35,403 bases of DNA from Oliverpabstia intestinalis (GCF_009696065.1 NZ_VUMS01000026.1:1-35403), one strand, 5' to 3'; positions 1 through 8,336 are shown, counted from the stretch's first letter. Program-made: numbers and translations. Notes: generated by a model not told the origin, from the sequence alone.

Positions 1-60
1 TTTTAAAAAGAACTTTCGAGGAATGTGTTTCACTGTTCAGTTATCAAAGATCAGTTTTGC
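1..60 (-). other. rRNA operon leader, left-edge partial
   Basis: Read on the minus strand this ends with a stretch resembling the conserved text that precedes 16S rRNA in many Firmicutes (CTTTGATAACTGAACAGTG and then an A/T-rich run). It lies downstream of three consensus promoters pointing the same way. I infer that a 16S rRNA gene begins left of position 1. No mature rRNA sequence is inside the window, so the call rests on the leader and promoters only. Confidence 0.6.
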
Positions 61-88
61 ATTGCCGTTTGTCTCAAACAGCTTTGCT

Positions 89-297
89 ATTATATCATGT
101 CGTTTCCTGCCTGTCAAGAACTTTTTTTAACTTTTTTGAAGTTGTTTTGCTTCTCTCTTGCAGCAACTTTGGCATCTTATCACATCCAACCGGCTGTTGT
201 CAAGAACTTTTTTATTTCTTTTTGACAGCTTTGTGATCTCTGTGAGATCTCTCAGACGCAACTCTGATAGGATACCACCGCTGCCTGGATTTGTCAA
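89..297 (-). promoter_or_regulatory. three tandem sigma-A promoters, probably of an rRNA operon
   Basis: Three minus-strand promoters are visible. The proximal one has TTGACA (112-117) and TATAAT (89-94) with a 17-bp spacer, both hexamers perfect. The middle has TTGACA (198-203) and TAAGAT (174-179) with 18 bp. The distal has TTGACA (292-297) and TATCCT (269-274) with 17 bp. All direct transcription left, out of the window. Stacked consensus promoters followed by an rRNA-type leader are typical of ribosomal RNA operons. No gene is seen in 1-413. Confidence 0.75.
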
Positions 298-381
298 TAA
301 GTTTTTACTATTTTTCTTGTAATTTATTTATTCGTGTTAATCATTACATTTCGGACAGTTTCCTGATGTTTATAAAAAGAT

Positions 382-416
382 AAAAACAGCGTCCGCATAA
401 GCAGACACTGTTTTTA
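382..416 (-). terminator. intrinsic terminator of the DUF5711-cvpA operon
   Basis: An inverted repeat of about 15 bp per arm (AAAAACAGYGTCYGC) has a TTAT loop and ends in a T-run on the minus strand. Its upstream arm overlaps the TAA stop codon at 414-416 of the CvpA-like gene, so the gene ends inside its own terminator. Confidence 0.85.
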
Positions 417-1112
417 TCCAAAGATCTGTAATACGATCTTCATCAACATATTATTATCATAGATCCATGTCAGGATCGGATCCGACCGGATCTGTCCCTG
501 AAGGTAGATTCCTGCCGGAGTGTCACATATAATTGTTATGATCAGGAAAATCACCCATATCCAGATCAGTCCCTGTATACATCCGATACAGATACCTCCG
601 ATTCGATTCAGTGTACCGATCACCGGCAATGCCGTCAGAATATCAACCGCATACAGGATCATATACATCAATATTGTGGCAATCGCAAACGAAATCAAAA
701 AACAGATGGCATTAATAATCCCATAAGAAAGATATTTCCCCAGATAATCCGCAAAACTTTCTACCGCCAGCCGCTTATAGATCTCTGTATTATTATTTTC
801 CATCAATTTGTCTTTTACTGTCTGCGGAAGCGGCAGTTCTTCTATATAAGATACCTGTCCTGTGATGCTCTGCAGATCATCTCTGCCTTCCAGCTGCTCC
901 AGCAGTACTTCATTACATTTTTCTTCGATACTGATCTGCCAGGTGGTCTTTTCACGAACAAAATCACTGATATACGGATTCAGCCAGGACGTAACACCAA
1001 GAACCATTAAAAAGAATACCATTGATATTGCCATGCGGAGCATCCCTTTTCGGAATCCCTGAACCGCAAAGATCAGTACCAGCGCAAGTAATACAAATGT
1101 CAGCCAACTCAT
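414..1112 (-). CDS. CvpA family membrane protein
   Basis: A 232-residue inner-membrane protein. An N-terminal hydrophobic helix is followed by the short basic GFRKGMLR turn and a second helix (about 5-45), which is the usual start of CvpA (colicin V production) proteins. A soluble insert (about 48-120) is followed by two or three more membrane segments (about 125-210). The CvpA family is conserved but its biochemical role is not settled; links to the cell envelope and secretion have been proposed. The start is supported by CAGGAGAG just upstream of the ATG. It lies 14 bp behind the DUF5711 gene, so the two are almost certainly co-transcribed. The family call is good; no specific role can be assigned. 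Confidence 0.8.
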   Translation of the reverse strand: MSWLTFVLLALVLIFAVQGFRKGMLRMAISMVFFLMVLGVTSWLNPYISDFVREKTTWQISIEEKCNEVLLEQLEGRDDLQSITGQVSYIEELPLPQTVKDKLMENNNTEIYKRLAVESFADYLGKYLSYGIINAICFLISFAIATILMYMILYAVDILTALPVIGTLNRIGGICIGCIQGLIWIWVIFLIITIICDTPAGIYLQGQIRSDPILTWIYDNNMLMKIVLQIFG

Positions 1113-1126
1113 GTTTTCTCTCCTGT

Positions 1127-2299
1127 TTATTGTAATCGAATGGTTTCCGTTCCGCTGTCAAGAATCACCATATAACGGTTTCCCGAGATCCGAAAAATAT
1201 TTTCTACATTTCCTTCTTTTATCGTTCCCTGATATCGGCAGTTTCCCTGTAATGTATAGATACCCACTTCTTTTTCATTGTATACAAAAATCTGTTCCTT
1301 GCTGAGTGCAACATGGTCAAATGCGAAATCTACCGTAAACTTCGCCTTTTGGGCTCCACCGGTCGTATAAAGCACGATTTCATACGACTTCTTTTCTTTT
1401 CCGGTCTTATAGGCCATTCCAACATACTGATCATCGTGAAAGACACTCAGGATATCATCGTCCAGTGTAATCCGGTTACTCTCTTCCGGAATCTGTTTTC
1501 CACTGTATGTCAGGAAACCATTATCCGAAAATGCCAATGTCTGAGAATCACTCAGATAATTCACCTGTGGAATCAGTGTTCCCACGTAATTATATCCACT
1601 GACCTGATTGTCCATCTGATTTTGTCCCGTATTGCCAAAATTGTAAAACGCCATAAAGCTTGCCGGCTGATTATCTTTGACACAAAGATACGAAACTGCC
1701 ATCAGCTGCCCGTTATCCGAAAGCGAGAGATCCACCGGGTATCCCGGATTGTCTACACTGGTTTTGGCAGTTACCAGTTCCTCTCCCTTCTGGTCATAGA
1801 CATGGATCCAGGTTATCTCTCCATCTGCCAGAACCACACCTGTGATTCCCTGCGGGTTGATGCACACTTTCTCTACCGGGAGTTTTGTCTGTATATCAGT
1901 AACTCTTCCACTGAAATTGTAAACCCCAATATCCGTTCCTTTCTTATCATAAACTACGCAATACTCACCACGCATGGCTACTACCGGATTCTCCATGGTC
2001 TGCGGTTCATTCCACACTTCTTCTCCCTGAGCATTCAGAAGTGTCACACCGTCACCGCCGTATTTTAATATATAATCACCAAATTCTGCATATTCCGCTG
2101 TCGTTGTCGTGTCTTCCAGCTCTGTTCTCGTGATCACCTTGTAATTTTTAAACTGCCAGTGATCCACCAGAATCTTACCTCCAATGACAAGACCGACAGC
2201 CACTACAAGTGCGGCACCCGCAATCGCAAGTTTCTTTTTGCTCCATTGAGATTCGGGTCGATTCAGCTTCCATTCCTTTATCTTCTGCAAAATCTTCAT
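1127..2299 (-). CDS. DUF5711 family membrane-anchored protein, beta-propeller-like
   Basis: A 390-residue protein. A short basic cytoplasmic tail (1-25) is followed by one membrane helix (about 26-46, ALVVAVGLVIGG) and a large extracytoplasmic domain made of repeating short beta-strand units (for example YCVVYDKKGTDIGVYNFSG, then similar units with turns every 40 or so residues), which suggests a WD40/PQQ-like propeller. I recognise the sequence type as DUF5711, common in Lachnospiraceae. No catalytic residues can be named. AAGGGG lies 7 bases before the ATG. It is the first gene of a two-gene operon with the CvpA-like protein, so a shared envelope role is plausible but unproven. Confidence 0.65.
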   Translation of the reverse strand: MKILQKIKEWKLNRPESQWSKKKLAIAGAALVVAVGLVIGGKILVDHWQFKNYKVITRTELEDTTTTAEYAEFGDYILKYGGDGVTLLNAQGEEVWNEPQTMENPVVAMRGEYCVVYDKKGTDIGVYNFSGRVTDIQTKLPVEKVCINPQGITGVVLADGEITWIHVYDQKGEELVTAKTSVDNPGYPVDLSLSDNGQLMAVSYLCVKDNQPASFMAFYNFGNTGQNQMDNQVSGYNYVGTLIPQVNYLSDSQTLAFSDNGFLTYSGKQIPEESNRITLDDDILSVFHDDQYVGMAYKTGKEKKSYEIVLYTTGGAQKAKFTVDFAFDHVALSKEQIFVYNEKEVGIYTLQGNCRYQGTIKEGNVENIFRISGNRYMVILDSGTETIRLQ

Positions 2300-2390
2300 A
2301 ATTACCCCTTATTTGTTCCTTTTTTTACTGTTTTTTATCATAGCACATTGTCTTCCCTTCGGCAATTTCTATTTCTGCTCAAAGCACCGC

Positions 2391-3614
2391 TTATGATTCC
2401 GGCAACAAAAGTTTTCCGCCTGCATAAATAATATCTTCCGGAGAAATTCCGTTCAACTGACATATTTCATTGATCCGGCTGATCGTCCCATATTGTTTCT
2501 GACAGATACTTGTGAGTGTGTCACCTCTCTGAATCGTATATGTGATAGTCTTGATATCAGCTGTTGCCTGCTGTTCTTCCTTTTTTTCTTCCTGCTGCAT
2601 GGATTCCTGGGTGGACGATATACTGACTTCTTCCGATGTTTCCCCGTTCGCCTGTGGATTCAGACTCTCCTGGGCGGTATCCTGTGTCGGAACCGGTGCC
2701 AGACTCTCTTCCGGCTCTTCAGTTGCCATCGGAGAAAGCAGTGGTTCTTCAGCAGCTTTCTGTGCCTCACTGGTCACTGCAACACTCTGTCCTTCTGTCT
2801 GTACCACTTCCTCAACATTCTGATACTGTCTCAGATAAGGCAGACCTACCGCAAGCATCGCCGCCGCACAGCACGCCCCGGCCAGCCAACGATTTCGCGC
2901 AGAATGTTTTTTCGCTTTTTCACTCTTCTCTGACTCCGTCGTCTCTTTTTTCTTTCCTCTCACCGTCCTCCTGAAATCGATCACTGCACGGTCCGGTACA
3001 TGTTCTGTCTCCTCGATGGATTTATTCTCACTCATATCGATCATATACGCCTGCATCGGATCATTTTTTTCATAATAAATAAAATGTCCCGGCACACGTA
3101 CCAGCTGGTTATTCTCATAGACATAAAACGCCTCTTCCATCTCACCCGGCTCCATCAGAAACAACACTTTGTCATTGCCGGCAAAATGATCCAGATGTGT
3201 CTTACGGATTTCTTCGGTAATTTCCATATTAAATCCCGGAAACCCGGCAAACCACCCGACAATTTCCTGCTCCGGAAAATATTTTTTACTGTCTTCATAC
3301 ACCTGTCCCCATACTTTATCGTCAAAACGGATATGTTCCGGCGAAAGCTCCAGATCCCGGATCTGCAGGGCGCTCCGGATAAAAATATAATCGCCCTGCC
3401 CGGTCCAGTGACAGGAACCAAACAAAATCGCCGCCACCTCGTCTCCGTGAGGATTTCTTGCGATCTTTTTCAAAAAGGTGTAGACATAGTCTTCCATATA
3501 TATTTTTTTCTTCCCTTTGATTTCTCCGATTTGTCTTACGTTATTTGGCAGCTTCACGTACTCTGCAGTTTCTTTTGTAGTATCGGTTTCTTCTTTATAG
3601 ATGACTTCGATCAT
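2391..3614 (-). CDS. Degenerate MPN/JAMM-like domain, membrane segment and LysM domain protein
   Basis: A 407-residue protein counted from the ATG at 3614, chosen because AAGGGGTGA precedes it; an upstream in-frame ATG at 3869 would add 85 residues with poor coding character. Residues 35-190 match the MPN (JAB1/Mov34) fold pattern, including VGWFAGFPGF at 119-128, where active JAMM enzymes have VGWYHSHPGF. Both metal-binding histidines are therefore replaced (A and F), and the following Ser/Asp ligands are not recognisable. A basic stretch and one membrane helix follow (about 243-262). Next comes a Ser/Thr/Pro/Glu-rich linker (265-350) and a C-terminal LysM domain (355-405, YTIQRGDTLTSICQKQYG). 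The LysM domain should face the wall and bind peptidoglycan, leaving the MPN domain in the cytoplasm. It is divergent from yyaC, so a sporulation role is possible. Confidence 0.75.
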   Translation of the reverse strand: MIEVIYKEETDTTKETAEYVKLPNNVRQIGEIKGKKKIYMEDYVYTFLKKIARNPHGDEVAAILFGSCHWTGQGDYIFIRSALQIRDLELSPEHIRFDDKVWGQVYEDSKKYFPEQEIVGWFAGFPGFNMEITEEIRKTHLDHFAGNDKVLFLMEPGEMEEAFYVYENNQLVRVPGHFIYYEKNDPMQAYMIDMSENKSIEETEHVPDRAVIDFRRTVRGKKKETTESEKSEKAKKHSARNRWLAGACCAAAMLAVGLPYLRQYQNVEEVVQTEGQSVAVTSEAQKAAEEPLLSPMATEEPEESLAPVPTQDTAQESLNPQANGETSEEVSISSTQESMQQEEKKEEQQATADIKTITYTIQRGDTLTSICQKQYGTISRINEICQLNGISPEDIIYAGGKLLLPES

Positions 3615-3850
3615 ACTCTTCACCCCTTTTAGCCCACAGTATACGCCGTTTTCCATGCGGATTTTGCCGCTTTGTGCAGGAAGATACAGATTTTTTATCG
3701 ACATTTTCTGCGATTTCTTTTCTGTTTGGAAAACGTACGGGCATATTTTTTCATCGCCACGGGTACAATATAGGTAAATTCCGTAACTGTTCTGTACTCT
3801 CCCGGTTACTGCATACCATAGGATCCCCAAAGAAAGGACGCGTGAGCTGA

Positions 3851-4525
3851 ATGCGCAGAGAAGTTTCATATTATATCAGAGAAAAGAAACGCACCGCCAG
3901 CACTGAACTGGCTCATGTGCTGAAAAAATGCATCGGACAGATTGACCGGCCCTGGAAAGAAATTATCATTCTTTGCATCGGAAGTGACCGGATCACAGGC
4001 GACAGTCTTGGTCCTCTGATCGGTCAGCAGCTTTCCAGACATCGCTGGAAAAATATCCATATTTACGGAACACTGGATACGCCGGTTCATGCGCTGAATC
4101 TCGAATCCGTACTTGCAGACATCAAAAAAAGACATCCATCTGCGCTGATTCTCGCAGTGGATGCCTCTCTCGGCTCTCAAAAACATATCGGGTATATCAC
4201 CGCCGGTATCGGCCCGATTCATCCCGGATCCGGAGTACACAAAAGTCTCCCGGCGGTTGGCGATCTCCATATTACCGGAATTCTTAACGCTTCCGGTTCT
4301 TTTGAACATTTTCTCTTACAGACCACACGTCTTTCTTTTGTCGTGCAGATGGCAGATACTATCACCGATGGAATCCTTCATACCTTTTCACCTGTCTATG
4401 AACGACGCGGCCTTCTTCCTGACGGATGGTTCCACCGGGAAGAACGACGGGATCTTTGCTGGGCAAAGGAGGAATCTAGGCTGGCTGCCCTCTCCATCGA
4501 AACCAGTTCCGGCAGCATCTCCTGA
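3851..4525 (+). CDS. yyaC: Spore protease YyaC-family protein
   Basis: A 224-residue protein of the YyaC (DUF1256) family, related in fold to the germination protease GPR and to hydrogenase-maturation peptidases. The family signature is seen at about 42-60 (CIGSDRITGDSLGPLIG), with a second conserved region at about 100-110 (AVDASLG) and a Gly-rich stretch with PGSGVHK near 130. AAAGGA ends 12 bases before the ATG, slightly long spacing; the nearby GTG at 3842 is closed by a stop. The last 40 or so residues are rich in charged residues and lie in the 130-bp overlap with the opposing HD gene, so the tail may be poorly conserved. The gene implies a spore-forming host. Its substrate is unknown. 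Confidence 0.85.
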   Translation: MRREVSYYIREKKRTASTELAHVLKKCIGQIDRPWKEIIILCIGSDRITGDSLGPLIGQQLSRHRWKNIHIYGTLDTPVHALNLESVLADIKKRHPSALILAVDASLGSQKHIGYITAGIGPIHPGSGVHKSLPAVGDLHITGILNASGSFEHFLLQTTRLSFVVQMADTITDGILHTFSPVYERRGLLPDGWFHREERRDLCWAKEESRLAALSIETSSGSIS

Positions 4526-5127
4526 AGCAGGTCTGAGCGCGGCACCTTCTCAAAGATCCGTTTTAAAAACCACGCAAATGGTTTACCCCAGTATTTGTTC
4601 TGTAATACTTTTGCATAATGATCCATGATTTCCCGGGAACCACAGTATTTGTCTGTCAGGCAGATCACATACGTTTCCGGGTATCTTGGCGGAATCACGG
4701 ATACCGGCCACATATGCTTGGTAATTACTTCTTTTTCCACCTTGTTCAGATGAAAATATTTGCAGGCATTTCGATAGGCAGTGATCGGATGGGTGATGGC
4801 GTGCAGCCGGTCTCCCGTCTTTTTGCTGTGTTCTCTCCAGTCATACAGAAACAGATCGTGGAGCATCCCGCCTCGCGCCGCTGAGCGGGCATCAAGACCC
4901 AGTTTATTGCAGATTTTATAATTATTGTATGCCACATCCAGACAGTGTTCATAACAGTCGGTATCGCAGTGCTGATAATACTTTTTCATTTCCAGAACAG
5001 CCGGATGACTGACGATATCACGAATACACTCATAGAATTCCAGATTCTCTTTTGTGCGTTCTCTCCGTTTTCTTCTGATCGTCTCCCGTGAATCTCTTGC
5101 CCGGTTTGCTGACATTTTTTCTGGCAT
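4396..5127 (-). CDS. HD-domain protein, putative phosphohydrolase
   Basis: A 243-residue protein with an HD metal-binding pattern: a His in YEHCLDVAYNN (about 61), the HD pair in MLHDLFLYDW (about 90) and HPITAYRNA (about 113). This matches the small bacterial HD hydrolases that act on nucleotides or phosphate esters; the substrate cannot be read from sequence. GGAG lies 9 bases before the ATG at 5127. The last 40 or so residues are Arg/Ser-rich and lie entirely in the region that overlaps yyaC on the other strand, so this tail probably extends past the folded domain. The gene stands alone behind the terminator of the transketolase operon. Confidence 0.75.
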   Translation of the reverse strand: MPEKMSANRARDSRETIRRKRRERTKENLEFYECIRDIVSHPAVLEMKKYYQHCDTDCYEHCLDVAYNNYKICNKLGLDARSAARGGMLHDLFLYDWREHSKKTGDRLHAITHPITAYRNACKYFHLNKVEKEVITKHMWPVSVIPPRYPETYVICLTDKYCGSREIMDHYAKVLQNKYWGKPFAWFLKRIFEKVPRSDLLQEMLPELVSMERAASLDSSFAQQRSRRSSRWNHPSGRRPRRS

Positions 5128-5189
5128 TTTTCTGATCTCCTATACTTTTCCGCTGTACAGTTTTTATACAGACATCTTTTTCAACTTTA

Positions 5190-5232
5190 TAAAACAGGGA
5201 ATGGAGAAACTTTCTCTCCATTCCCTGTTTTA
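5190..5232 (-). terminator. intrinsic terminator of the transketolase operon
   Basis: A perfect 18-bp inverted repeat (5190-5207 and 5215-5232) with a 7-base loop, flanked by A-run and T-run, so it can act in both directions. It ends the transketolase transcript before the HD-domain gene. Confidence 0.9.
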
Positions 5233-5287
5233 TTATACCGTAAGTGTTCTCTTACTGTAAAGCTCTGTACATTTATTTTTTGAATAA

Positions 5288-6226
5288 TTACATATATGCT
5301 TTGACCTGCTCGTATACACCCTGACCGTCCAGTTTGTATTTTTCCAGAAGTTTTACTGCAGGACCGGACTCGCCAAATACATCCTGCACACCGATCTTCA
5401 GTACCGGAGTCGGAGCTTTCTCACACAGTACGTCGCAGACTGCGCTTCCCAGACCGCCGATTACGGAATGTTCTTCTACAGTAACTACTTTACCGCATTC
5501 TTTTGCCGCTGCAACGACCAGTTCCTCATCCAGTGGTTTGATGGTATGAATGTTCACAACTTTTGCCTGAATACCGTCAGCTGCCAGTTTTTCAGCTGCT
5601 TCCAGTGCAGAGTTTACGCACAGGCCGGTAGCGATGATCGCCACATCTTTGCCTTCTCTTAAAGTTACACCTTTACCGATCTCGAACTTGTAGTCCGGGC
5701 GGTCATTGATCACCGGCACTGCCAGACGACCAAAGCGCAGGTATACCGGTCCCTGATATTCGTATGCTGCTTTTACAGCCGCTCTTGCTTCCACATCATC
5801 GGACGGATTGATGACAACCATACCCGGGATCGTGCGCATCAGGGCGATATCTTCGTTACACTGATGTGTGGCACCGTCTTCTCCTACGGAGATACCGGCG
5901 TGTGTTGCACCGATCTTTACGTTCAGGTGCGGATATCCTACAGAGTTTCTTACCTGTTCAAAAGCACGGCCTGCCGCAAACATTGCGAAAGAACTTGCAA
6001 ACGGAACTTTTCCTGCGGTAGAAAGACCTGCTGCGATACCGATCATGTTACACTCAGCGATACCGCAGTCGATGTGGCGTTCCGGAAATACTTTCTTAAA
6101 CATACCGGTTTTGGTGGCAGCTGCCAGGTCTGCATCCAGAACTACCAGGTTTTCATGCTCTTTTCCCAGTTCTACCAGGGCGTTACCATAACTTTCTCTG
6201 GTTGCAATTTTCTTTACTTCTGACAT
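5288..6226 (-). CDS. Transketolase, C-terminal subunit
   Basis: A 312-residue protein equal to the pyrimidine-binding and C-terminal domains of transketolase. The N-terminal part includes FPERHIDCGIAECNMIGIAAG (about 48-68), which holds the Glu that activates thiamine diphosphate. GEDGATHQ (about 115) and the C-terminal domain (from about 190, TIKPLDEELV and VTVEEHSVIGGLG) follow. Transketolase moves two-carbon units between sugar phosphates in the non-oxidative pentose phosphate pathway. Here the enzyme is encoded as two polypeptides, and this gene starts inside the last 13 bases of the N-subunit gene, which favours coupled translation and a 1:1 complex. The split form is frequent in Clostridia. 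Confidence 0.93.
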   Translation of the reverse strand: MSEVKKIATRESYGNALVELGKEHENLVVLDADLAAATKTGMFKKVFPERHIDCGIAECNMIGIAAGLSTAGKVPFASSFAMFAAGRAFEQVRNSVGYPHLNVKIGATHAGISVGEDGATHQCNEDIALMRTIPGMVVINPSDDVEARAAVKAAYEYQGPVYLRFGRLAVPVINDRPDYKFEIGKGVTLREGKDVAIIATGLCVNSALEAAEKLAADGIQAKVVNIHTIKPLDEELVVAAAKECGKVVTVEEHSVIGGLGSAVCDVLCEKAPTPVLKIGVQDVFGESGPAVKLLEKYKLDGQGVYEQVKAYM

Positions 6227-7050
6227 AATGCTTCACCTGCCTTTTCCAGTTCTTCCATTGCTACTGCATACTGCTCGTCGTTCGGAGCGGTTCCATGCCA
6301 GCCTACCTGATTTTCCATGAAGGATACGCCTTTTCCTTTTACAGTGTGTGCGATGATTGCTGTCGGCATTCCTTTGGTTGCTTTTGCTTCTTTGAATGCT
6401 GCATCAATCTGATCAAAATCATTGCCGTCGATATTGATCACATGGAAGTTAAATGCTTCAAATTTTTTATCAATCGGATATGGAGAACAAACTTCATCAA
6501 TTGTTCCGTCGATCTGCAGATTGTTGTTATCTACGATCACTACCAGGTTATCCAGTTTGCGGAATCCTGCCATCATGGAAGCTTCCCATACCTGTCCTTC
6601 CTGAATCTCACCGTCACCTAACAGCGTGTATACACGATAATCGGCATTGTCCATCTTGCCTGCGATCGCCATACCCACCGCTGCAGAGATTCCCTGTCCC
6701 AGAGAACCGCTGGACATATCTACACCCGGGATATGTTTCATATCCGGATGTCCCTGCAGGTAAGATCCAAGATGACGTAAGGTTTCCAGATCTTCTACCG
6801 GGAAATATCCCTTCTGTGCAAGTGCGCTGTAAAGACCTGGCGCTGTATGTCCTTTGGACAGTACAAAGCGGTCACGATCTGCTTTTTTCGGATCTTTCGG
6901 ATCCACGTTCATCTCTTCAAAATACAAGTATGTGAAAATATCTGCTGCTGATAAAGATCCACCCGGATGTCCTGCTTTTGCAGCATGAACTGAGGTTATG
7001 ATTCCTTTGCGGACTTCATTTGCTACTTTCTGAAGCTCCAGTTTGTTCAT
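6214..7050 (-). CDS. Transketolase, N-terminal (thiamine diphosphate-binding) subunit
   Basis: A 278-residue protein counted from the ATG at 7050, where GGAAAGGAG sits at good spacing; an in-frame ATG 21 bases upstream lacks this. It carries the ThDP/Mg2+ motif GDGEIQEGQVWEA with downstream NNNLQIDG (about 145-172), and the conserved HPGGSLSAADI near 34 and SKGHTAPGLY near 65. Together with the overlapping downstream gene it forms one full transketolase of about 590 residues. With the transaldolase upstream (7288-7941) it supplies the non-oxidative pentose phosphate reactions. Two short repeat elements lie between this operon and the transaldolase gene. Confidence 0.93.
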   Translation of the reverse strand: MNKLELQKVANEVRKGIITSVHAAKAGHPGGSLSAADIFTYLYFEEMNVDPKDPKKADRDRFVLSKGHTAPGLYSALAQKGYFPVEDLETLRHLGSYLQGHPDMKHIPGVDMSSGSLGQGISAAVGMAIAGKMDNADYRVYTLLGDGEIQEGQVWEASMMAGFRKLDNLVVIVDNNNLQIDGTIDEVCSPYPIDKKFEAFNFHVINIDGNDFDQIDAAFKEAKATKGMPTAIIAHTVKGKGVSFMENQVGWHGTAPNDEQYAVAMEELEKAGEALCQK

Positions 7051-7085
7051 TCTGTACTCCTTTCCGTACACTGCTTTGAATTATT

Positions 7086-7112
7086 GTAACTGTTCATTTT
7101 CTTCACAGTTAC
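7086..7112. repeat. solo 27-bp palindromic box
   Basis: The sequence GTAACTGT, 11 bases, then ACAGTTAC forms a short imperfect palindrome. The same box opens the element at 7994-8135, and related boxes occur at 12245-12271 and 17721-17747. It may be a remnant end of that element family. Confidence 0.7.
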
Positions 7113-7135
7113 ACATGATTGCTCATTCACCGTCT

Positions 7136-7221
7136 TAGAGCGTGTCTGAAAATCATTCCTGCAATCTGCACGCCCCACTTTGTGGTATATTTTGCAGAAA
7201 GCCTTTTTCAAACACGCTCTA
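7136..7221 (-). repeat. TA-flanked inverted-repeat element, short copy
   Basis: An 86-bp element with terminal inverted repeats TAGAGCGTGTCTGAAAA and its near complement, ending in TA at both sides. Read on the minus strand it matches the two outer parts of the longer copy at 28986-29149 (AAAGTGGGGCKTGCAGATTG and flanks), lacking about 80 bp from the middle. It codes for nothing. The form fits a MITE mobilised by an IS630/Tc1-type transposase; that assignment is inference. Confidence 0.8.
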
Positions 7222-7287
7222 GTATGCCATATTTTCAAAAATATTGCAAGACTCTATACTTTTTATGCTCGTGCTTCTTCCCAGCCC

Positions 7288-7941
7288 CTACTCGCCGAAT
7301 ACTGCCTTGTAATCATCCTGGAATTTTTTGATTCCGGCATCGGTCAGCGGATGTTTTGTCATCTGTTCGATTACTGCATATGGAACCGTTGCGATATCAG
7401 CACCTGCCAGCGCACAATCTGTTACGTGGATCGGATTTCTTACACTTGCTGCGATGATCTGTGTATCCAGACCGGCAACATCGAAGATCTCAGCAATCTC
7501 GCGGATCAGATCCACACCTCTTGTGGAAATATCATCCAGTCTTCCCAGGAACGGAGAAACGTAGGTTGCACCGGCTCTTGCAGCCAGCAGTGCCTGGTTT
7601 GCAGTAAAAATCAGTGTTACGTTTGTTTTAATGCCTTCTGCGGTCAGCACTTTGCAGGCTTTCAGACCTTCTACTGTCATAGGGATCTTTACAACCATGT
7701 TCGGATGGATCGCTGCGATCTCTCTTCCTTCCGCGATCATGCCTTCTGCGTCTACGGTAGTCGCTTTTACTTCACCGCTGATCGGTCCGTCTACAATAGA
7801 AGTGATCTCTTTGATGACCTCTTTAAAGTCTCTTCCCTCTTTTGCGATCAGGGAAGGGTTTGTGGTAACGCCACAGATCACGCCCATGTCATTTGCTTTT
7901 TTGATGTCTTCTACTTTCGCGGTGTCGATGAAAAATCTCAT
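7288..7941 (-). CDS. tal: Transaldolase, short FSA/TalC-type
   Basis: A 217-residue class I aldolase of the short transaldolase / fructose-6-phosphate aldolase family. Visible marks are FIDTA at the N-terminus, [13 protein letters not shown] (about 24-36), the Schiff-base Lys in MVVKIPMT (about 84), and SPFLGRLDD near 132. At the position of Gln59 in E. coli FsaA this protein has Glu (SGEVKAT), which points to transaldolase rather than aldolase activity. It transfers a dihydroxyacetone unit between sugar phosphates and completes the pentose phosphate set with the split transketolase. AGGAGG precedes the ATG. Upstream lies an inserted repeat element that carries a terminator, so it is transcribed apart from the lacI gene. 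Confidence 0.9.
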   Translation of the reverse strand: MRFFIDTAKVEDIKKANDMGVICGVTTNPSLIAKEGRDFKEVIKEITSIVDGPISGEVKATTVDAEGMIAEGREIAAIHPNMVVKIPMTVEGLKACKVLTAEGIKTNVTLIFTANQALLAARAGATYVSPFLGRLDDISTRGVDLIREIAEIFDVAGLDTQIIAASVRNPIHVTDCALAGADIATVPYAVIEQMTKHPLTDAGIKKFQDDYKAVFGE

Positions 7942-7993
7942 TGTTTTGTCCTCCTGTTTTTCCTGAAATCTGCCCGGTTATTTTCGGTGTTTT

Positions 7994-8135
7994 GTAACTG
8001 TTCAGTACCTTCACAGTTACGAGCCAAAATGCATAAAAAATCACCTTCGGTGATGGCATTTTGGCTTGTATGTCTCGGGATTTTGACATATTCATGTCAA
8101 AACACCTCGCGGGACAGTGGCTACTGAATAGTTAC
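7994..8135. mobile_element. MITE-like element, copy A, with 9-bp flanking direct repeat
   Basis: About 141 bp bounded by inverted ends GTAACTGTTCAGTA and TACTGAATAGTTA. The 9 bases CGGTGTTTT occur immediately left (7985-7993) and again at the right end (8135-8143), as expected for a target duplication. No ORF is inside. The inner part holds a hairpin GCCAAAATGC...GCATTTTGGC. About 75 bp of its right half recur in reverse orientation at 12106-12185. Confidence 0.8.
8034..8055 (-). terminator. intrinsic terminator carried by repeat element A
   Basis: On the minus strand ATCACC, GAA, GGTGAT is followed by six T residues. It lies inside the element at 7994-8135 and faces transcription coming from lacI, so it can insulate the transaldolase gene. 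Confidence 0.75.
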
Positions 8136-8336
8136 GGTGTTTTTTCTTTTCTGCCCTCAGTATAGCAGATTTGTTTTTGTGGTCAACAGGCTTGCGTATT
8201 TATAAATAGTATTTTTTATTAATAATTAGCTGTTATTAATTAATGTATGCTGTGTTTTTCATCGTTTATTTAGGTTTTTCCTTTATTTTCGCTGTTTTCT
8301 CATCTATTTTATTATTAATATTTCCGCAGAAACCAT

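Noticed and set aside
1313-2068. A 251-codon plus-strand frame
   Set aside because: Shadow of the DUF5711 gene, without ribosome site or domain.
3615-3869. N-terminal extension of the MPN-LysM protein
   Set aside because: The extra 85 residues overlap yyaC and lack domain character, and a good ribosome site precedes the ATG at 3614.
7180-8127. A 315-codon open frame on the plus strand
   Set aside because: It runs antisense through the transaldolase gene and across two repeat elements. The Cys/His-rich product has no recognisable domain.
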